Assembly: GCA_964289745.1 (NCBI GenBank)
Contig: CAXYMM010000001.1
Location: forward strand, 930,001-994,000
Direction of reading: 5' to 3'
Length of the DNA stretch: 64,000 bases
Source of the DNA: Ekhidna sp964289745
Lineage (GTDB): Bacteria; Bacteroidota; Bacteroidia; Cytophagales; Cyclobacteriaceae
In this document: positions 1-9,138 of the stretch, one piece after another
Position numbering within the stretch: position 1 is the stretch's first letter
Layout of the letters: every line of letters begins with the position of its first letter
Made by a program: the position numbers and the translations under genes
The notes under the pieces: generated by a model
Database searches by the model: none
What the model saw: the letters and a program-made list of their open reading frames with translations, nothing else
Told to the model about the DNA's origin: nothing

Positions 1-1
1 A

Positions 2-67
2 TCACTAACCAAAGAAAAAGCGGAAAACCCTATTGAGTTTGTGCTTTCAGAAGAAAAAACTGATTGA
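2..67 (+). CDS. C-terminal tail of an upstream gene, possibly Lon protease (partial)
   Basis: A reading frame enters from the left edge and stops with TGA at 65-67, giving a 21-residue tail that begins SLTKEKAENP. It overlaps the TTG start of the next gene by four bases, which suggests one transcript. The tail resembles the end of bacteroidete Lon proteases, where a helix ending in a 'LTKEKAENP'-like segment is followed by an acidic tail. That assignment rests on memory of the family and on a short stretch only. It could be another protein. Confidence 0.4.
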   Translation, partial: SLTKEKAENPIEFVLSEEKTD

Positions 68-1053
68 GAAATATTCACTTTATAGGGTGGATCGTTTTAC
101 CCATTATGGGGATGGCGCAGATAGGCGGAAAAGCTGGCTATCAGTCCTTTAATGTTGCAAATAATCCAAGATCTGCTGCTTTGGGAGGAACCACTATCTC
201 TTTAGCAGATGGAGATGTTACCCAGTTTTTGACCAACCCAGCGACACTCGATTCTGTTGCAGATGGAAATGCTTTTATTCATGTCAATCCTTTTTTTGCA
301 GATGCAATGTTCTACTCTTTAGGATATGTCTTTAATGTAAAAAAGCTAAAAAAAATTGCACTTGGGATTCACTATTTAAGCTTTGGCAATTTTGACTTAT
401 TGGATGATACTGGACAGTCCCTAGGTCGGTTTACTGCCTCCGATTTTAGTTTTAACCTCAGCACGGCACATCGGTTAGGTTCGGCAATGCTTGGTGCTTC
501 ATTAAAATTTTTAGGGAGCAATATCGATTCCTATTCTTCTTCAGCTATTGCGATGGATTTAGGAGGTGTCTTCAGTTTGAATCCAAACTGGTCGATTGCG
601 ATGACTTTTGAAAATATAGGCTTTCAATTGTCAGATTATGCAAATTTTTCGAATGTCCCTTTACCTTTTTCCGTCAGAGTCGGGATGTCATTCAAACCCA
701 CTTACATGCCGCTCAGATTCACCTTTACCTCTATTAATTTGGTAGATTCGGATTTTGAGAAAAAAGGACAAGGCGCATCTAACAAACTGCTGGATAAAGT
801 GCTTCGTAGGGTTAATTTTGGGGCTGAAATTTTGTTAACGAAAAACGTTCAATTGTTGGCAGGCTATAGCCATAGACGAAGACAAGAATTGAGGCTAGAA
901 GATATCGGCAGAGGAGCAGGCTTTTCCTATGGAATAATGCTAAGAGTAAAAAGACTTCAGTTGAGGTTTTCTCGTGCAATGTATCATGTTGCTGGAGGAA
1001 TCAATTATATAAGCATTCAAACTAGCCTGAAAAACCATAAAAAGATATTATAA
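64..1053 (+). CDS. porQ: Type IX secretion system protein PorQ
   Basis: 329 residues with a short N-terminal signal peptide (hydrophobic IGWIVLPIMGMAQ) and an outer-membrane beta-barrel body rich in alternating hydrophobic and aromatic residues. The start 'GGKAGYQSFNVANNPRSAAL' followed by GGT and 'LTNPATL' is typical of PorQ/PorV-like barrels. In known systems PorQ belongs to the attachment complex with PorU, PorV and PorZ, which links T9SS cargo to anionic LPS at the outer membrane. Translation apparently starts at TTG (64-66) overlapping the upstream stop. HslU begins 2 bases after the stop, so the genes are probably co-transcribed. porZ lies in the same window at 31.7 kb. Confidence 0.85.
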   Translation: MRNIHFIGWIVLPIMGMAQIGGKAGYQSFNVANNPRSAALGGTTISLADGDVTQFLTNPATLDSVADGNAFIHVNPFFADAMFYSLGYVFNVKKLKKIALGIHYLSFGNFDLLDDTGQSLGRFTASDFSFNLSTAHRLGSAMLGASLKFLGSNIDSYSSSAIAMDLGGVFSLNPNWSIAMTFENIGFQLSDYANFSNVPLPFSVRVGMSFKPTYMPLRFTFTSINLVDSDFEKKGQGASNKLLDKVLRRVNFGAEILLTKNVQLLAGYSHRRRQELRLEDIGRGAGFSYGIMLRVKRLQLRFSRAMYHVAGGINYISIQTSLKNHKKIL

Positions 1054-1055
1054 AT

Positions 1056-2432
1056 ATGATAAAAAAAGATTTAACACCAAAGCAAATAGTGGCAGAGCTA
1101 GATAAATACATAATTGGTCAGAACAATGCAAAGCGTAATGTGGCCATTTCGCTTCGAAACAGGTGGAGAAGGATGAATGTGAAGGAGGAAATTCAAGGAG
1201 AAATTGTACCCAATAATATCCTGCTTATCGGGTCTACAGGTGTGGGCAAAACTGAAATAGCAAGAAGGCTAGCTAAGATTGCAGACGCACCTTTCACAAA
1301 AGTGGAGGCATCAAAATTCACCGAAGTAGGATATGTAGGAAGAGATGTTGAAAGCATGGTTAGAGACCTGGTAGAGCAGGCTGTCAACATGGTAAAGGTA
1401 GCCAAGAAAGAAGAGGTAAAAGAAAAAGCCGCCGAAGTAGTAGAGGGCATTATTTTAGATGCATTGATCCCACCATTGAAGAGTTCCAAAAACACATATG
1501 CTACGCAAATTAGTAGTGATGAACCTGAAGGTGAGGTAGAGCTAAACCAACAAACCAGAGCTCGGTTTTTAGAGAAAATCAGAAATGGAGAGTTAGATGA
1601 TAGAAAAATAGAAGTTGACATTACGCACAACTCGATTGGAAATGTCGGTATGATAGGTGGTGGCATGGATGAAACCTCAATGATTAACCTTCAGGAAATG
1701 ATTGGTAACATGATGCCAAAGAAGAAAAAGAAAAGAAAAGTAACCATCGCTGAAGCTAGAAAAATTTTACTTGAAGAGGAATCATCAAAGATGATTGATA
1801 TGGATGAAGTTAAAAATGAAGCGATCTTTAAAGCAGAAAATACAGGGATCATTTTCATCGATGAAATAGACAAAATAGCCAAGGGAGAAAGTAGCAAAGG
1901 CTCTGATGTAAGCCGAGAAGGAGTTCAAAAAGACCTGCTCCCCATTGTTGAGGGAAGCGCAGTGAATACAAAATATGGAATTATCAATACAGACCATGTT
2001 CTTTTTGTAGCCGCTGGGGCATTCCATTTCAGCAAGCCCTCTGATTTAATTCCCGAGTTGCAAGGTAGGTTTCCCATAAGAGTAGAGTTAGAAAATCTGA
2101 CAAAAGCAGATTTTTTGAGAATTCTGACAGAACCCAAAAATGCACTAACTAAACAATACGAAGCTTTGGTGGCCTCCGAAGAAGTGAAGCTTACTTTTCA
2201 AGATGAGGCATTAGAGGAAATCGCAGAAATGGCCTTCCGAATCAACGATGAAGTAGAGAATATTGGGGCAAGAAGGCTTCATACTGTAATGAGTAAACTT
2301 TTAAATGAAATTCTTTTCGATATCCCAGATACCATTGGACCAAATGCCAATATTGTGATCGATAAAGCATTGGTAGAAGAAAAATTAGACGGACTTGTGA
2401 AGGACAAAAACCTTAGCCGATACATTCTTTAG
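1056..2432 (+). CDS. hslU: ATP-dependent protease ATPase subunit HslU (ClpY)
   Basis: 458 residues, the usual HslU length. Visible are Walker A GSTGVGKT at residues 59-66, the pore motif GYVG near 92, the lysine-rich insertion (I) domain around 110-240, Walker B IIFIDEID at 265-272, the sensor/arginine region ELQGRFPIRVEL near 334-345, and a C-terminal SRYIL tail of the kind that docks into HslV. HslU unfolds substrates and feeds them to the HslV peptidase in the cytoplasm. hslV is not in the window. The gene begins 2 bases after porQ and its stop overlaps the converging phosphatase gene by four bases. Confidence 0.97.
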   Translation: MIKKDLTPKQIVAELDKYIIGQNNAKRNVAISLRNRWRRMNVKEEIQGEIVPNNILLIGSTGVGKTEIARRLAKIADAPFTKVEASKFTEVGYVGRDVESMVRDLVEQAVNMVKVAKKEEVKEKAAEVVEGIILDALIPPLKSSKNTYATQISSDEPEGEVELNQQTRARFLEKIRNGELDDRKIEVDITHNSIGNVGMIGGGMDETSMINLQEMIGNMMPKKKKKRKVTIAEARKILLEEESSKMIDMDEVKNEAIFKAENTGIIFIDEIDKIAKGESSKGSDVSREGVQKDLLPIVEGSAVNTKYGIINTDHVLFVAAGAFHFSKPSDLIPELQGRFPIRVELENLTKADFLRILTEPKNALTKQYEALVASEEVKLTFQDEALEEIAEMAFRINDEVENIGARRLHTVMSKLLNEILFDIPDTIGPNANIVIDKALVEEKLDGLVKDKNLSRYIL

Positions 2433-2914
2433 ATTCCTTTTGGAAAGTAAAAAAACATTTTTTTGCCTTCACTGAAATCTACCTGACTCCAATCTTCTAT
2501 ATCAAGTGAGATGCCAACTACGGCACCCGTAGGAATATTGCCAATATGAAGGTTTGCTAGCTGGTTGGCTACTAAAGTAAAACCTGGATTATGCCCAAAT
2601 ATGGCCAATCTCTCACAGGGTGGTGCTTTTCTAATTACATCAAGAATTTCCGTTGAGCCAGCATGGTAGAGTTTGTTGGTAAGTCTAATAATTCCTTCAT
2701 CAATTCCAAATCCATCGCATATATGCAAGGCGGTGTAGAAAGCGCGACTGGCCGTACTTGAGATAATCACTTCGGGAGGTGTTACGTGCTGATTGAGAAA
2801 ATCGCTCATCTTGCACACGTCTTTTCTACCACGCTTACCAAGAGGTCTGTCATGGTCGGCTAAATCAAAACTCCAAGACGATTTAGCATGCCGAAATAGG
2901 TAAAGTGTTTTCAT
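2429..2914 (-). CDS. SixA-type phosphohistidine phosphatase (histidine phosphatase superfamily)
   Basis: 161 residues. The N-terminal LYLFRHAKSSW carries the RHxK/RHG-type catalytic arginine-histidine pair (R8, H9), followed by DHDRPLGKRGRKD as in SixA. A second catalytic region is IFGHNPGFT. The family removes phosphate from histidine in phosphorelay domains or acts on small phosphoesters; the substrate here is unknown. It converges on hslU, the two stop codons sharing four bases, so it is a separate unit read from the spacer at 2.9-3.4 kb. Confidence 0.9.
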   Translation of the reverse strand: MKTLYLFRHAKSSWSFDLADHDRPLGKRGRKDVCKMSDFLNQHVTPPEVIISSTASRAFYTALHICDGFGIDEGIIRLTNKLYHAGSTEILDVIRKAPPCERLAIFGHNPGFTLVANQLANLHIGNIPTGAVVGISLDIEDWSQVDFSEGKKMFFYFPKGI

Positions 2915-3383
2915 TTTTAGGTGCTTTAAAATGCAGAAGCTTCATTGACACTTCATTTTACTGTAAAGTAAAATCAAGAAGTCCTAATTGGTTTTTTATA
3001 TCTAAAAGTGAAAAAAGAGCAGAAAAAACCCAGTTTTTTATTTTTTAGATAGCGAATAAATTTCCGTTCAATCGCCTATATGTGTGTTAGGTGGTTGATC
3101 TTGGTTTTAAATAAAGAACCAGATGGAATAGAAATCCTGCTAAAGTACTCATTCAATTACCTTGAACGTGTTAAAGTTTTTCAATATCAAAAAGAGCTCT
3201 ATGGCTATTCACTTAATGCTTGCTTATGTGGGTCTAACATTTCTAAAGAATGTCTCACCTGAGCCAAAAAAAACGTATGCAAGGAAAGTCTTGCTTTAAC
3301 TTCAAATAAATAGCGCAAAAATTATTCGAGGAGTGGAAGCTTCAATTTCATTCAGGGTTAGTGCGTATTAAAAGAAAGGGATA
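2915..3383. other. Intergenic spacer, no confident gene
   Basis: 469 bases of AT-rich DNA between a left-going and another left-going gene. Short open frames exist on the plus strand: 60 codons at 3080-3262, and an overlapping 32-codon frame beginning MAIHLMLAYVGL near 3200. None has a recognisable product. A further stretch at about 3275-3400 reads as fairly natural protein with one stop (for example AQKLFEEWKLQF), which may be a decayed gene. Promoters for the phosphatase gene at 2914 must lie here, but no clear -7 box was identified. Confidence 0.4.
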
Positions 3384-4346
3384 TCAATTAAATCCAGCCT
3401 CATGATTTCTTACTTTGATACTTGGGTCTACGGCAATAGAAGAATCTTGAACAACCATCGCCTTGCTTGTAAACTGTGATAAGTCAGGCTGCCCCGCCTT
3501 TACCCAGCAACTTAGCCAGAAATCCCCAACCATTTTAATGGAAGAGCGCATCTGTCTTTCTACCATCCCGTTGAGCATGTTGTGATAATCTTTGGAGAAG
3601 CGATATGAGTAGGTTCTGCGGGTTTTTTGGCCTCTTTCTTCAAAACCATACTTTTTCGACTCTGGATATTTTTTTGTGAGCTCTTTCTCGAAAATAAATA
3701 CTGAATCTACCGCCTCATGCGATTTTTCAATTGCGCTCCAGACGTACAATTGCAGGTTTGCAACATATTTGGCCTTACCTGTCAATAAGTCATATTCATT
3801 GCAAAACAATTCTGGTAGTCGGGACTCCCAGAAACCATGAATACCGTACTGATCGGTAAGTTGACCATTATAATTTTTAGTAGTATGAAGTGGAACATTC
3901 GCATCGGCTATGTAGTGACCAAGGTCAGCAGACAGCCTTAGTATCTGATCAGGGTCTCTATTCTTGAAGGCTTTGATTAGCCAATTCGATACACGATTGA
4001 TATGATAAGGTGCGATTCCGTATGCATGTAGCGTATCTTTAGAAAAGACCTCCACAGCCTCGTTCCAAAATCTTGGCATTTTGTATAAAGCGGAGTCTCC
4101 ATAGGCTTCGATGTCAATATAATGTCGTGGTGCTTCTGTTTTACTTATATAACGTCTCATATCGGGATTAACAGCCTTTTCCGTTAAATACTGAATATTC
4201 TTCTTGTAAAACCCAATTAACTCTGGAGGCAGCGTAAACACGGCAAGTCTATTGATTTTACGATGAGAAAAGAAACCCCAAGCATCCGCTTTGCATCTAG
4301 AAAAAATAGGTATTGTGAGTAAGAGAAGAATAAAAACGATCCGCAT
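3384..4346 (-). CDS. Secreted S1/P1-type, zinc-dependent hydrolase (nuclease / phospholipase C fold)
   Basis: 320 residues with a signal peptide (IVFILLLLTIPIF). The mature protein would start near WGFFSHRKINRLAV, matching the family rule that the N-terminal tryptophan and a nearby histidine bind zinc. Further metal ligands are expected in RHYIDIE and in LGHYIADANVPLHTT, the counterpart of the DLHYVGDIHQPLH motif of S1/P1 nucleases and zinc phospholipase C. Expected location is periplasm or outside the cell. Substrate (nucleic acid or phospholipid) cannot be told from sequence. Preceded by a long spacer, so probably transcribed alone. Confidence 0.8.
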   Translation of the reverse strand: MRIVFILLLLTIPIFSRCKADAWGFFSHRKINRLAVFTLPPELIGFYKKNIQYLTEKAVNPDMRRYISKTEAPRHYIDIEAYGDSALYKMPRFWNEAVEVFSKDTLHAYGIAPYHINRVSNWLIKAFKNRDPDQILRLSADLGHYIADANVPLHTTKNYNGQLTDQYGIHGFWESRLPELFCNEYDLLTGKAKYVANLQLYVWSAIEKSHEAVDSVFIFEKELTKKYPESKKYGFEERGQKTRRTYSYRFSKDYHNMLNGMVERQMRSSIKMVGDFWLSCWVKAGQPDLSQFTSKAMVVQDSSIAVDPSIKVRNHEAGFN

Positions 4347-4506
4347 GTTACGAATTTATCAATTCTGGATTGAGAAAACCTAGAGCAAATTCCGAATTAG
4401 TATCTGAGCTATAAATCGAAATGCTTTACAATTTTTGGGTTTCAATTATTATTCAATTCTTCAATATATGTAATATTTTAAATGTACCTCTCATCTACAT
4501 AAAAAA

Positions 4507-4910
4507 TTAGGCAATGATCAGTGGCCAATGACGTCCGTTAAGCGTTAGAAAACCAAAAGCCTCTGCCTTTCGGTCATCAGTAGCATGATGCTTCTTAGAA
4601 ATTCCGGACGGAAAAGGTGCCAAATAGTTCGTAAAATCAATGTAGAGAAGTCTTATAATAAGGATAATACTTTCTTTTTTTCAGCCACACTATAGGTATA
4701 TGTCATTTTAAAGTTCTTGTATTTGCTTTTAACGTTTTCAAAATATGGCGGAATGAATTCAACCATTTTCCTACTAGCATTTTCAGTGGTTACATCACCA
4801 CGACCAATGATGCCCCCTCTGCGATTTCTAATTGCATCGTGAAAAGACTGAAAGTTTGGAGTATTGGCCTTTGTCTGTATTCCTAAATGATTTTCATTCT
4901 GTATTTCTGC
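4507..4910 (-). pseudogene. Remnant of an unidentified gene, broken by frameshift
   Basis: On the minus strand an 86-codon open frame (4910 to 4653) runs from directly after a stop, without a usable start, and reads as natural protein (FHDAIRNRRGGIIGRGDV, VEFIPPYFENVKSKYKNF). A second overlapping frame takes over around 4680 and runs to a TAA at 4507-4509, again natural (KKHHATDDRKAEAFGFL, then TLNGRHWPLIIA). Two joined frames without a start are the mark of a decayed gene. I do not recognise the product; a faint similarity to creatininase-type C-termini is too weak to use. It ends 160 bases downstream of the ZIP gene, on the same strand. Confidence 0.45.
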
Positions 4911-5017
4911 TTAAATCAAGGGGCAAAGTTATCTGTTATATCGAAGCAAATACTTGAATGATCCTTATTCGTTAATCTTATCCTCAATCTCCAAGTTAAT
5001 TCAATAATATAATCTAG

Positions 5018-5063
5018 ATCAAGTATTCTGTACCTATAGCATCAAGTATTCTGTAACTATAGC
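5018..5063. repeat. 23-bp tandem duplication across the ZIP gene stop
   Basis: Two adjacent copies of ATCAAGTATTCTGTA[C/A]CTATAGC (5018-5040 and 5041-5063) differ at one base. The ZIP transporter stop codon lies in the junction. Without the duplication the protein would end VTEYLI; with it, it ends VTEYLML. Confidence 0.85.
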
Positions 5064-5759
5064 CAAAGCAGCCCCTGCCATGCTGATGAGAATTTTATTC
5101 AAACCAAAATGATGATCAGGGCTTGATTCAACAAAGATTGTAGTCGAAATGTGTAGAAAACTACCGCTTACGATTGCGAACATAAACATCAAACTCTCTT
5201 CATTAGGTAAAATGAAATCGCTTAATAAAAAACCTATCGGTGAGGCAGCACTAAAAAGAATTAATAAAAGGATGGATGTTTTCCCCAAATCGCGCATAGT
5301 GGCCATAAGGGCAAATGCTGCTGGGATTTTATGCAAAATAATCCCAACTAAAAGTGAGTAGGATGTACGATCATGTCCATGATGACTATGGAATGGAGAA
5401 TCATGAGTAAGCAAAGTGCCTTCCATCAAACTATGAATGACTAGAGCAATAATAATGGAAGCCCTGCCACTAGGACTAAGTGCTTTTTTTGTATACAAAT
5501 GCCCATGCTCAATGCCTGATGAGAAATACTCCAGAAACTGTTGCATAAAAAACCCTAAAAGCACATAGAGCCCCATTTTAGATGGCTCAGTACTTACTGT
5601 AAATAACTCGGGGAGGATATGAATAATAGTGATGGCAAAAAGATAAGCACCTGCAAAAATAAGTGGCAATCTTAGGTTCTCAATTTGGGTGGGAAATATA
5701 TATATGGATAGCCCGCCAATTAGTGCTCCAAGAGTTAGTGTTGTGAGAATCAAAAACAT
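5034..5759 (-). CDS. ZIP family divalent metal transporter
   Basis: 241 residues with about seven to eight hydrophobic segments. Family motifs: IIHILPELF near the first helices, HSLMEGTLL in the fourth segment and HKIPAAFALM in the fifth, supplying the histidine and glutamate metal ligands of ZIP proteins. A histidine-rich loop (HDSPFHSHHGHD) lies between them. It likely imports zinc or a similar divalent cation across the inner membrane. It lies 14 bases downstream of apbE on the same strand, suggesting a two-gene unit. The 3' end carries a small tandem duplication (5018-5063) that changed the last residues. Confidence 0.9.
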   Translation of the reverse strand: MFLILTTLTLGALIGGLSIYIFPTQIENLRLPLIFAGAYLFAITIIHILPELFTVSTEPSKMGLYVLLGFFMQQFLEYFSSGIEHGHLYTKKALSPSGRASIIIALVIHSLMEGTLLTHDSPFHSHHGHDRTSYSLLVGIILHKIPAAFALMATMRDLGKTSILLLILFSAASPIGFLLSDFILPNEESLMFMFAIVSGSFLHISTTIFVESSPDHHFGLNKILISMAGAALAIVTEYLML

Positions 5760-5773
5760 GGATAGGGATACGT

Positions 5774-6802
5774 TTATTTTGCTTTGTTCAACTCCAAATA
5801 AGGTTTGATTCCTTTTGAGGCATAACTTTTAAGCTTTCCTTCATCATCAAGGTATACCAGAAAAGCCTCAATATTTTCAGACTCGACCAGTTCCTTTGAA
5901 GCTTCTAAGCCAAGTACCATGAAGGCTGTGGCGAAAGCATCGGCCGTCATGCAATCACTAGCGAATACGGATGCGCTGAGTAAGTTATGTTTGACCGAAT
6001 AGCCAGTACGTGGGTCGATGATATGAGCATAAATTATCCCCTCTTTTTCGTAGTAGTTGCGATAATTTCCAGAAGTGGCCAGCGATAAATCCCTTAAACG
6101 CACAATGGCCAAAAGCTTTTGATCCTCCTCTTTCGTAACAGTAGGGTTTTCAATACCCAAAGCCCAGGATTTTTTATCAGCATTGACACCTCTACACCGT
6201 ACTTCTCCTCCTATTTCCACCAAGTAGTTTTCAACCCCTCTGGATTCTAGAAGTTCTCCAACCAAATCTACTGCATAGCCTTTCGCAATTGCTCCAAAGT
6301 CTATTTGATAGAAAGCCGGCATCGATACCTCTCTTTCATTAAAAACTACTTTATCAAAACCTACCATACGAAGCAATGAATCTACCTCTACTGAATCCAG
6401 ATGAAGTAACGGATGGTCGGGACCAAAACCCCATGCACGAGTTAAGACCCCCATGGTTGGATCAAAAGTTCCCTTGGTTTTTTGAAAAACCGCTAAACTG
6501 GTTTGTAAAACTGGTAGAAAATAGGACGATCGAAAGGTAAGATAACCTGTACGATTTAGTTCCGAGATTTCAGAATTGGGTATGTAAGTAGAAAGAGATT
6601 GATTGAAAGCCACTAAGAGACTATCGATCTCTTGTTCAGATACTAGATCCTTTTTGTTGAGAAACTTGACGTTGTACACAATATTTCCCATAGTTAGGCC
6701 CGTAATTTCCTTCAATTGAGGCGCTTTAGCACGAAATATTGAAAAAGCGATAAACGCTACCACCAAAACAATTCCAAAAAGAAGGAGTGCGCCTTTTTTC
6801 AT
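5774..6802 (-). CDS. apbE: FAD:protein FMN transferase (ApbE)
   Basis: About 342 residues from the ATG at 6802, chosen because it begins MKKGALLLFGIVLVVAFIAF, a membrane anchor or signal sequence; a longer frame from 6841 would overlap the ruvB side and adds nothing typical. Motifs: FDPTMGVLTRAWGFGP, the flavin-binding IDFGAIAKGYAVD, YLVEIGGEVR, ATSGNYRNYYE, IDPRTGY and the acidic magnesium site CMTADAFATAFMVLG. ApbE attaches FMN by phosphoester bond to Thr/Ser of periplasmic flavoproteins such as NqrB, NqrC and RnfG. It is divergent from ruvB and followed by the ZIP gene. Confidence 0.93.
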   Translation of the reverse strand: MKKGALLLFGIVLVVAFIAFSIFRAKAPQLKEITGLTMGNIVYNVKFLNKKDLVSEQEIDSLLVAFNQSLSTYIPNSEISELNRTGYLTFRSSYFLPVLQTSLAVFQKTKGTFDPTMGVLTRAWGFGPDHPLLHLDSVEVDSLLRMVGFDKVVFNEREVSMPAFYQIDFGAIAKGYAVDLVGELLESRGVENYLVEIGGEVRCRGVNADKKSWALGIENPTVTKEEDQKLLAIVRLRDLSLATSGNYRNYYEKEGIIYAHIIDPRTGYSVKHNLLSASVFASDCMTADAFATAFMVLGLEASKELVESENIEAFLVYLDDEGKLKSYASKGIKPYLELNKAK

Positions 6803-6858
6803 AAGATAATTTTCTGCAATGATAAAAGAATATGGCTTCAATTATATTTGAATTTCTA

Positions 6859-7887
6859 ATGAGAGAAGACTATTTACTCGGGGATGGAGAAAGGATGAAA
6901 TCTTCTGAAAAAGAATTTGAAATAGCTCTAAGACCGCTTTCCTTTTCAGACTTTACAGGACAGCGTAAAGTAGTCGAAAACCTTAAAATTTTTGTAGAAG
7001 CTGCAAAGCAACGTACTGAACCCCTAGATCATGTTCTTCTACATGGACCACCAGGTTTGGGCAAAACCACGCTTTCATTCATTATTTCCAATGAGCTAAA
7101 TAGCAATATCAAAGTAACATCAGGACCCGTTTTGGATAAGGCAAGTGAGTTAGCCGGGTTGCTTACCAATCTAGAACCTCATGATATACTTTTTATTGAC
7201 GAAATTCATAGGCTGAATCCAGTTGTGGAAGAATACCTCTACTCGGCGATGGAGGACTATCGAATCGATATCATGCTCGATTCTGGACCGAATGCAAGAT
7301 CAGTTCAAATCGAACTGAGTCCTTTCACGCTGATTGGAGCCACCACACGATCTGGATTATTGACTTCTCCACTTCGGGCACGCTTTGGTATAAATGCCAG
7401 ATTAGAATATTACGATTCAAAACTACTAACGAACATCATTGGAAGATCAGCAGACCTGTTGGATTCCATTATTGATCAAGAAGCAGCCTATGAGATCGCA
7501 AGAAGAAGTAGAGGCACCCCTCGAATTGCCAATAACCTTCTGAGGAGAACAAGAGATTTTGCTCAGATTAAAGGAGATGGCGCTATTTCATTAGCCATTG
7601 CCAAAATGGCACTCAATGCACTTGATGTAGATGATCACGGTTTAGACGAAATGGACAATCGAATTCTTTCAACCATTATTAATAAGTTCAAAGGAGGACC
7701 AGTAGGGCTAGGTACTATTGCAACTGCATGCGGGGAAGAAGCCGAAACAATCGAAGAGGTTTATGAACCCTTTCTTATTCAAGAAGGTTACATCAAGCGA
7801 ACACCTCGAGGAAGAGAGGCAACAGAGACGGCCTACAAACACCTAAACGTTCTTCCCCCACCACAACAGCCAGGCACACTCTTTTAA
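6859..7887 (+). CDS. ruvB: Holliday junction branch migration helicase RuvB
   Basis: 342 residues from ATG 6859, where MREDYL matches the usual N-terminus of bacteroidete RuvB; an ATG at 6832 would add nine untypical residues. Walker A GPPGLGKT is at 63-70 and Walker B LFIDEIH at 111-117. Sensor 1 is TLIGATTRSG, the arginine finger region is LRARFG, and the C-terminal winged helix ends RTPRGREATETAY. RuvB forms the hexameric motor that, with RuvA, migrates Holliday junctions. ruvA and ruvC are not nearby. The 56-base gap to apbE must hold divergent promoters. Confidence 0.97.
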   Translation: MREDYLLGDGERMKSSEKEFEIALRPLSFSDFTGQRKVVENLKIFVEAAKQRTEPLDHVLLHGPPGLGKTTLSFIISNELNSNIKVTSGPVLDKASELAGLLTNLEPHDILFIDEIHRLNPVVEEYLYSAMEDYRIDIMLDSGPNARSVQIELSPFTLIGATTRSGLLTSPLRARFGINARLEYYDSKLLTNIIGRSADLLDSIIDQEAAYEIARRSRGTPRIANNLLRRTRDFAQIKGDGAISLAIAKMALNALDVDDHGLDEMDNRILSTIINKFKGGPVGLGTIATACGEEAETIEEVYEPFLIQEGYIKRTPRGREATETAYKHLNVLPPPQQPGTLF

Positions 7888-8055
7888 ATAGTCTGCGTCC
7901 TTCTCTTCAAATACTTCCGTGCTGATTTCATCAATTAGGTTTTTAAAGAGTTTACCAGATTCCGAGCGCGCTCCCTTACTAAGTCTATGCGCTGGTGTTG
8001 TCTTTTCATCCCAGAAGATCAAGCAAAAAAAACGATAAATGAAATAATTCGAAAC
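7843..8055 (-). pseudogene. Possible remnant of an unidentified gene
   Basis: A 71-codon minus-strand frame is open between stops and lacks an ATG. It reads as natural protein (RFFCLIFWDEKTTPAHRL, KGARSESGKLFKNLIDE, STEVFEEKDADY) and runs 45 bases into the 3' end of ruvB on the other strand. I do not recognise the family. It may be the C-terminal end of a lost gene; the part overlapping ruvB may simply be antisense reading. The rest of the 318-base spacer up to queG shows no other gene. Confidence 0.25.
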
Positions 8056-8205
8056 CTAGGGCTATACTGTGTGGCACTGACCTCCGTATAAAGAAAAAGT
8101 TAGACAAAAACCGACCCTACTATAATCGCATCCTCTCCTGATGGTTAAAAATTCGAACCAAGTTGTTCTTCCGCAAAGGAAATATCTAATATGTAACTTT
8201 ACCCT

Positions 8206-9138
8206 ATGACCCACAGAGAAGTCATAAAAAAAATCGCAAATGAACTTGGATTCTCCTTTTGTGGCATTTCTAAAGCAGAGTTTTTGGAAGATGAAGCTCC
8301 CAAATTAGAAGCTTGGTTGCGGCTTGGGTATCAAGGCAAAATGAGCTACCTTGAAAATCATTTTGATAAAAGATTAGATCCAACCAAGCTGGTACCAGGA
8401 GCTAAATCAGTCGTCTCTCTCCTATATAATTATTATCCTGAGACGATCTACCAAGTCGAGGATAAGCCAAAACTTGCAAAGTATGCCTATGGTCAGGACT
8501 ATCACTTTCTTATCAAGGATAAGTTAAAAAAATTCATACATTTCATACAACAAAAAATTGGAGAGGTCGATGGTCGAATATTTGTGGATTCTGCCCCTGT
8601 TCATGAGCGTGCCTTAGCTGCTAAAAGTGGACTCGGGTGGATAGGTAAAAACTCACTGTTACTCAATAAGAAAATGGGTAGCTTCTTTTTTCTTGCCGAA
8701 CTAATCATAGATGTGGAGCTGGAGCCAGACACTCCGATAAAAGATTATTGTGGAAGCTGTACCGCATGTATTGACGCCTGTCCTACAGATGCCATTACGC
8801 AACCATACGTAGTGGATGGAAGTCGTTGCATATCCTATCTGACCATAGAGCTAAAGGATGCGATACCAACTGAGTTTGAAGGAAAGATGGAGGGTTGGGC
8901 TTTTGGCTGCGATATATGCCAAGATGTGTGTCCGTGGAACAGACATGCCAAACCTCACCAAACTGATAAACTAAATCCACAGGGTTGGGAATCTTTTTCC
9001 AATGCAGAGTGGAATGAAATGACAAAAGAGGTTTTCCAAAAAGTATTCAAGAAATCGGCAGTAAAGCGAACCAAATTTGAGGGGTTGAAGCGAAATATTC
9101 AGTATATAAAACAGAAAAATACCCTTTCCAACGAATAG
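8206..9138 (+). CDS. queG: Epoxyqueuosine reductase QueG
   Basis: 310 residues, close to the usual length for shorter QueG proteins. The cobalamin-binding N-terminal half contains FVDSAPVHERALAAKSGLGW with the catalytic aspartate (D128). The C-terminal half is ferredoxin-like with cysteines at 182, 185, 188, 192, 208, 235, 238 and 242 (CGSCTACIDACP and CDICQDVCPWN), giving two 4Fe-4S clusters. QueG performs the last step of queuosine formation in tRNA, reducing epoxyqueuosine in the wobble position of GUN anticodons. It appears to stand alone between two long spacers. Confidence 0.96.
   Translation: MTHREVIKKIANELGFSFCGISKAEFLEDEAPKLEAWLRLGYQGKMSYLENHFDKRLDPTKLVPGAKSVVSLLYNYYPETIYQVEDKPKLAKYAYGQDYHFLIKDKLKKFIHFIQQKIGEVDGRIFVDSAPVHERALAAKSGLGWIGKNSLLLNKKMGSFFFLAELIIDVELEPDTPIKDYCGSCTACIDACPTDAITQPYVVDGSRCISYLTIELKDAIPTEFEGKMEGWAFGCDICQDVCPWNRHAKPHQTDKLNPQGWESFSNAEWNEMTKEVFQKVFKKSAVKRTKFEGLKRNIQYIKQKNTLSNE

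Noticed and set aside
3080..3262. 60-codon plus-strand ORF
   Set aside because: No start signal or homologue; the region has several equal short frames.
8140..8165. tRNA-like TTCGAACC near 8148
   Set aside because: The neighbouring sequence does not form a cloverleaf.
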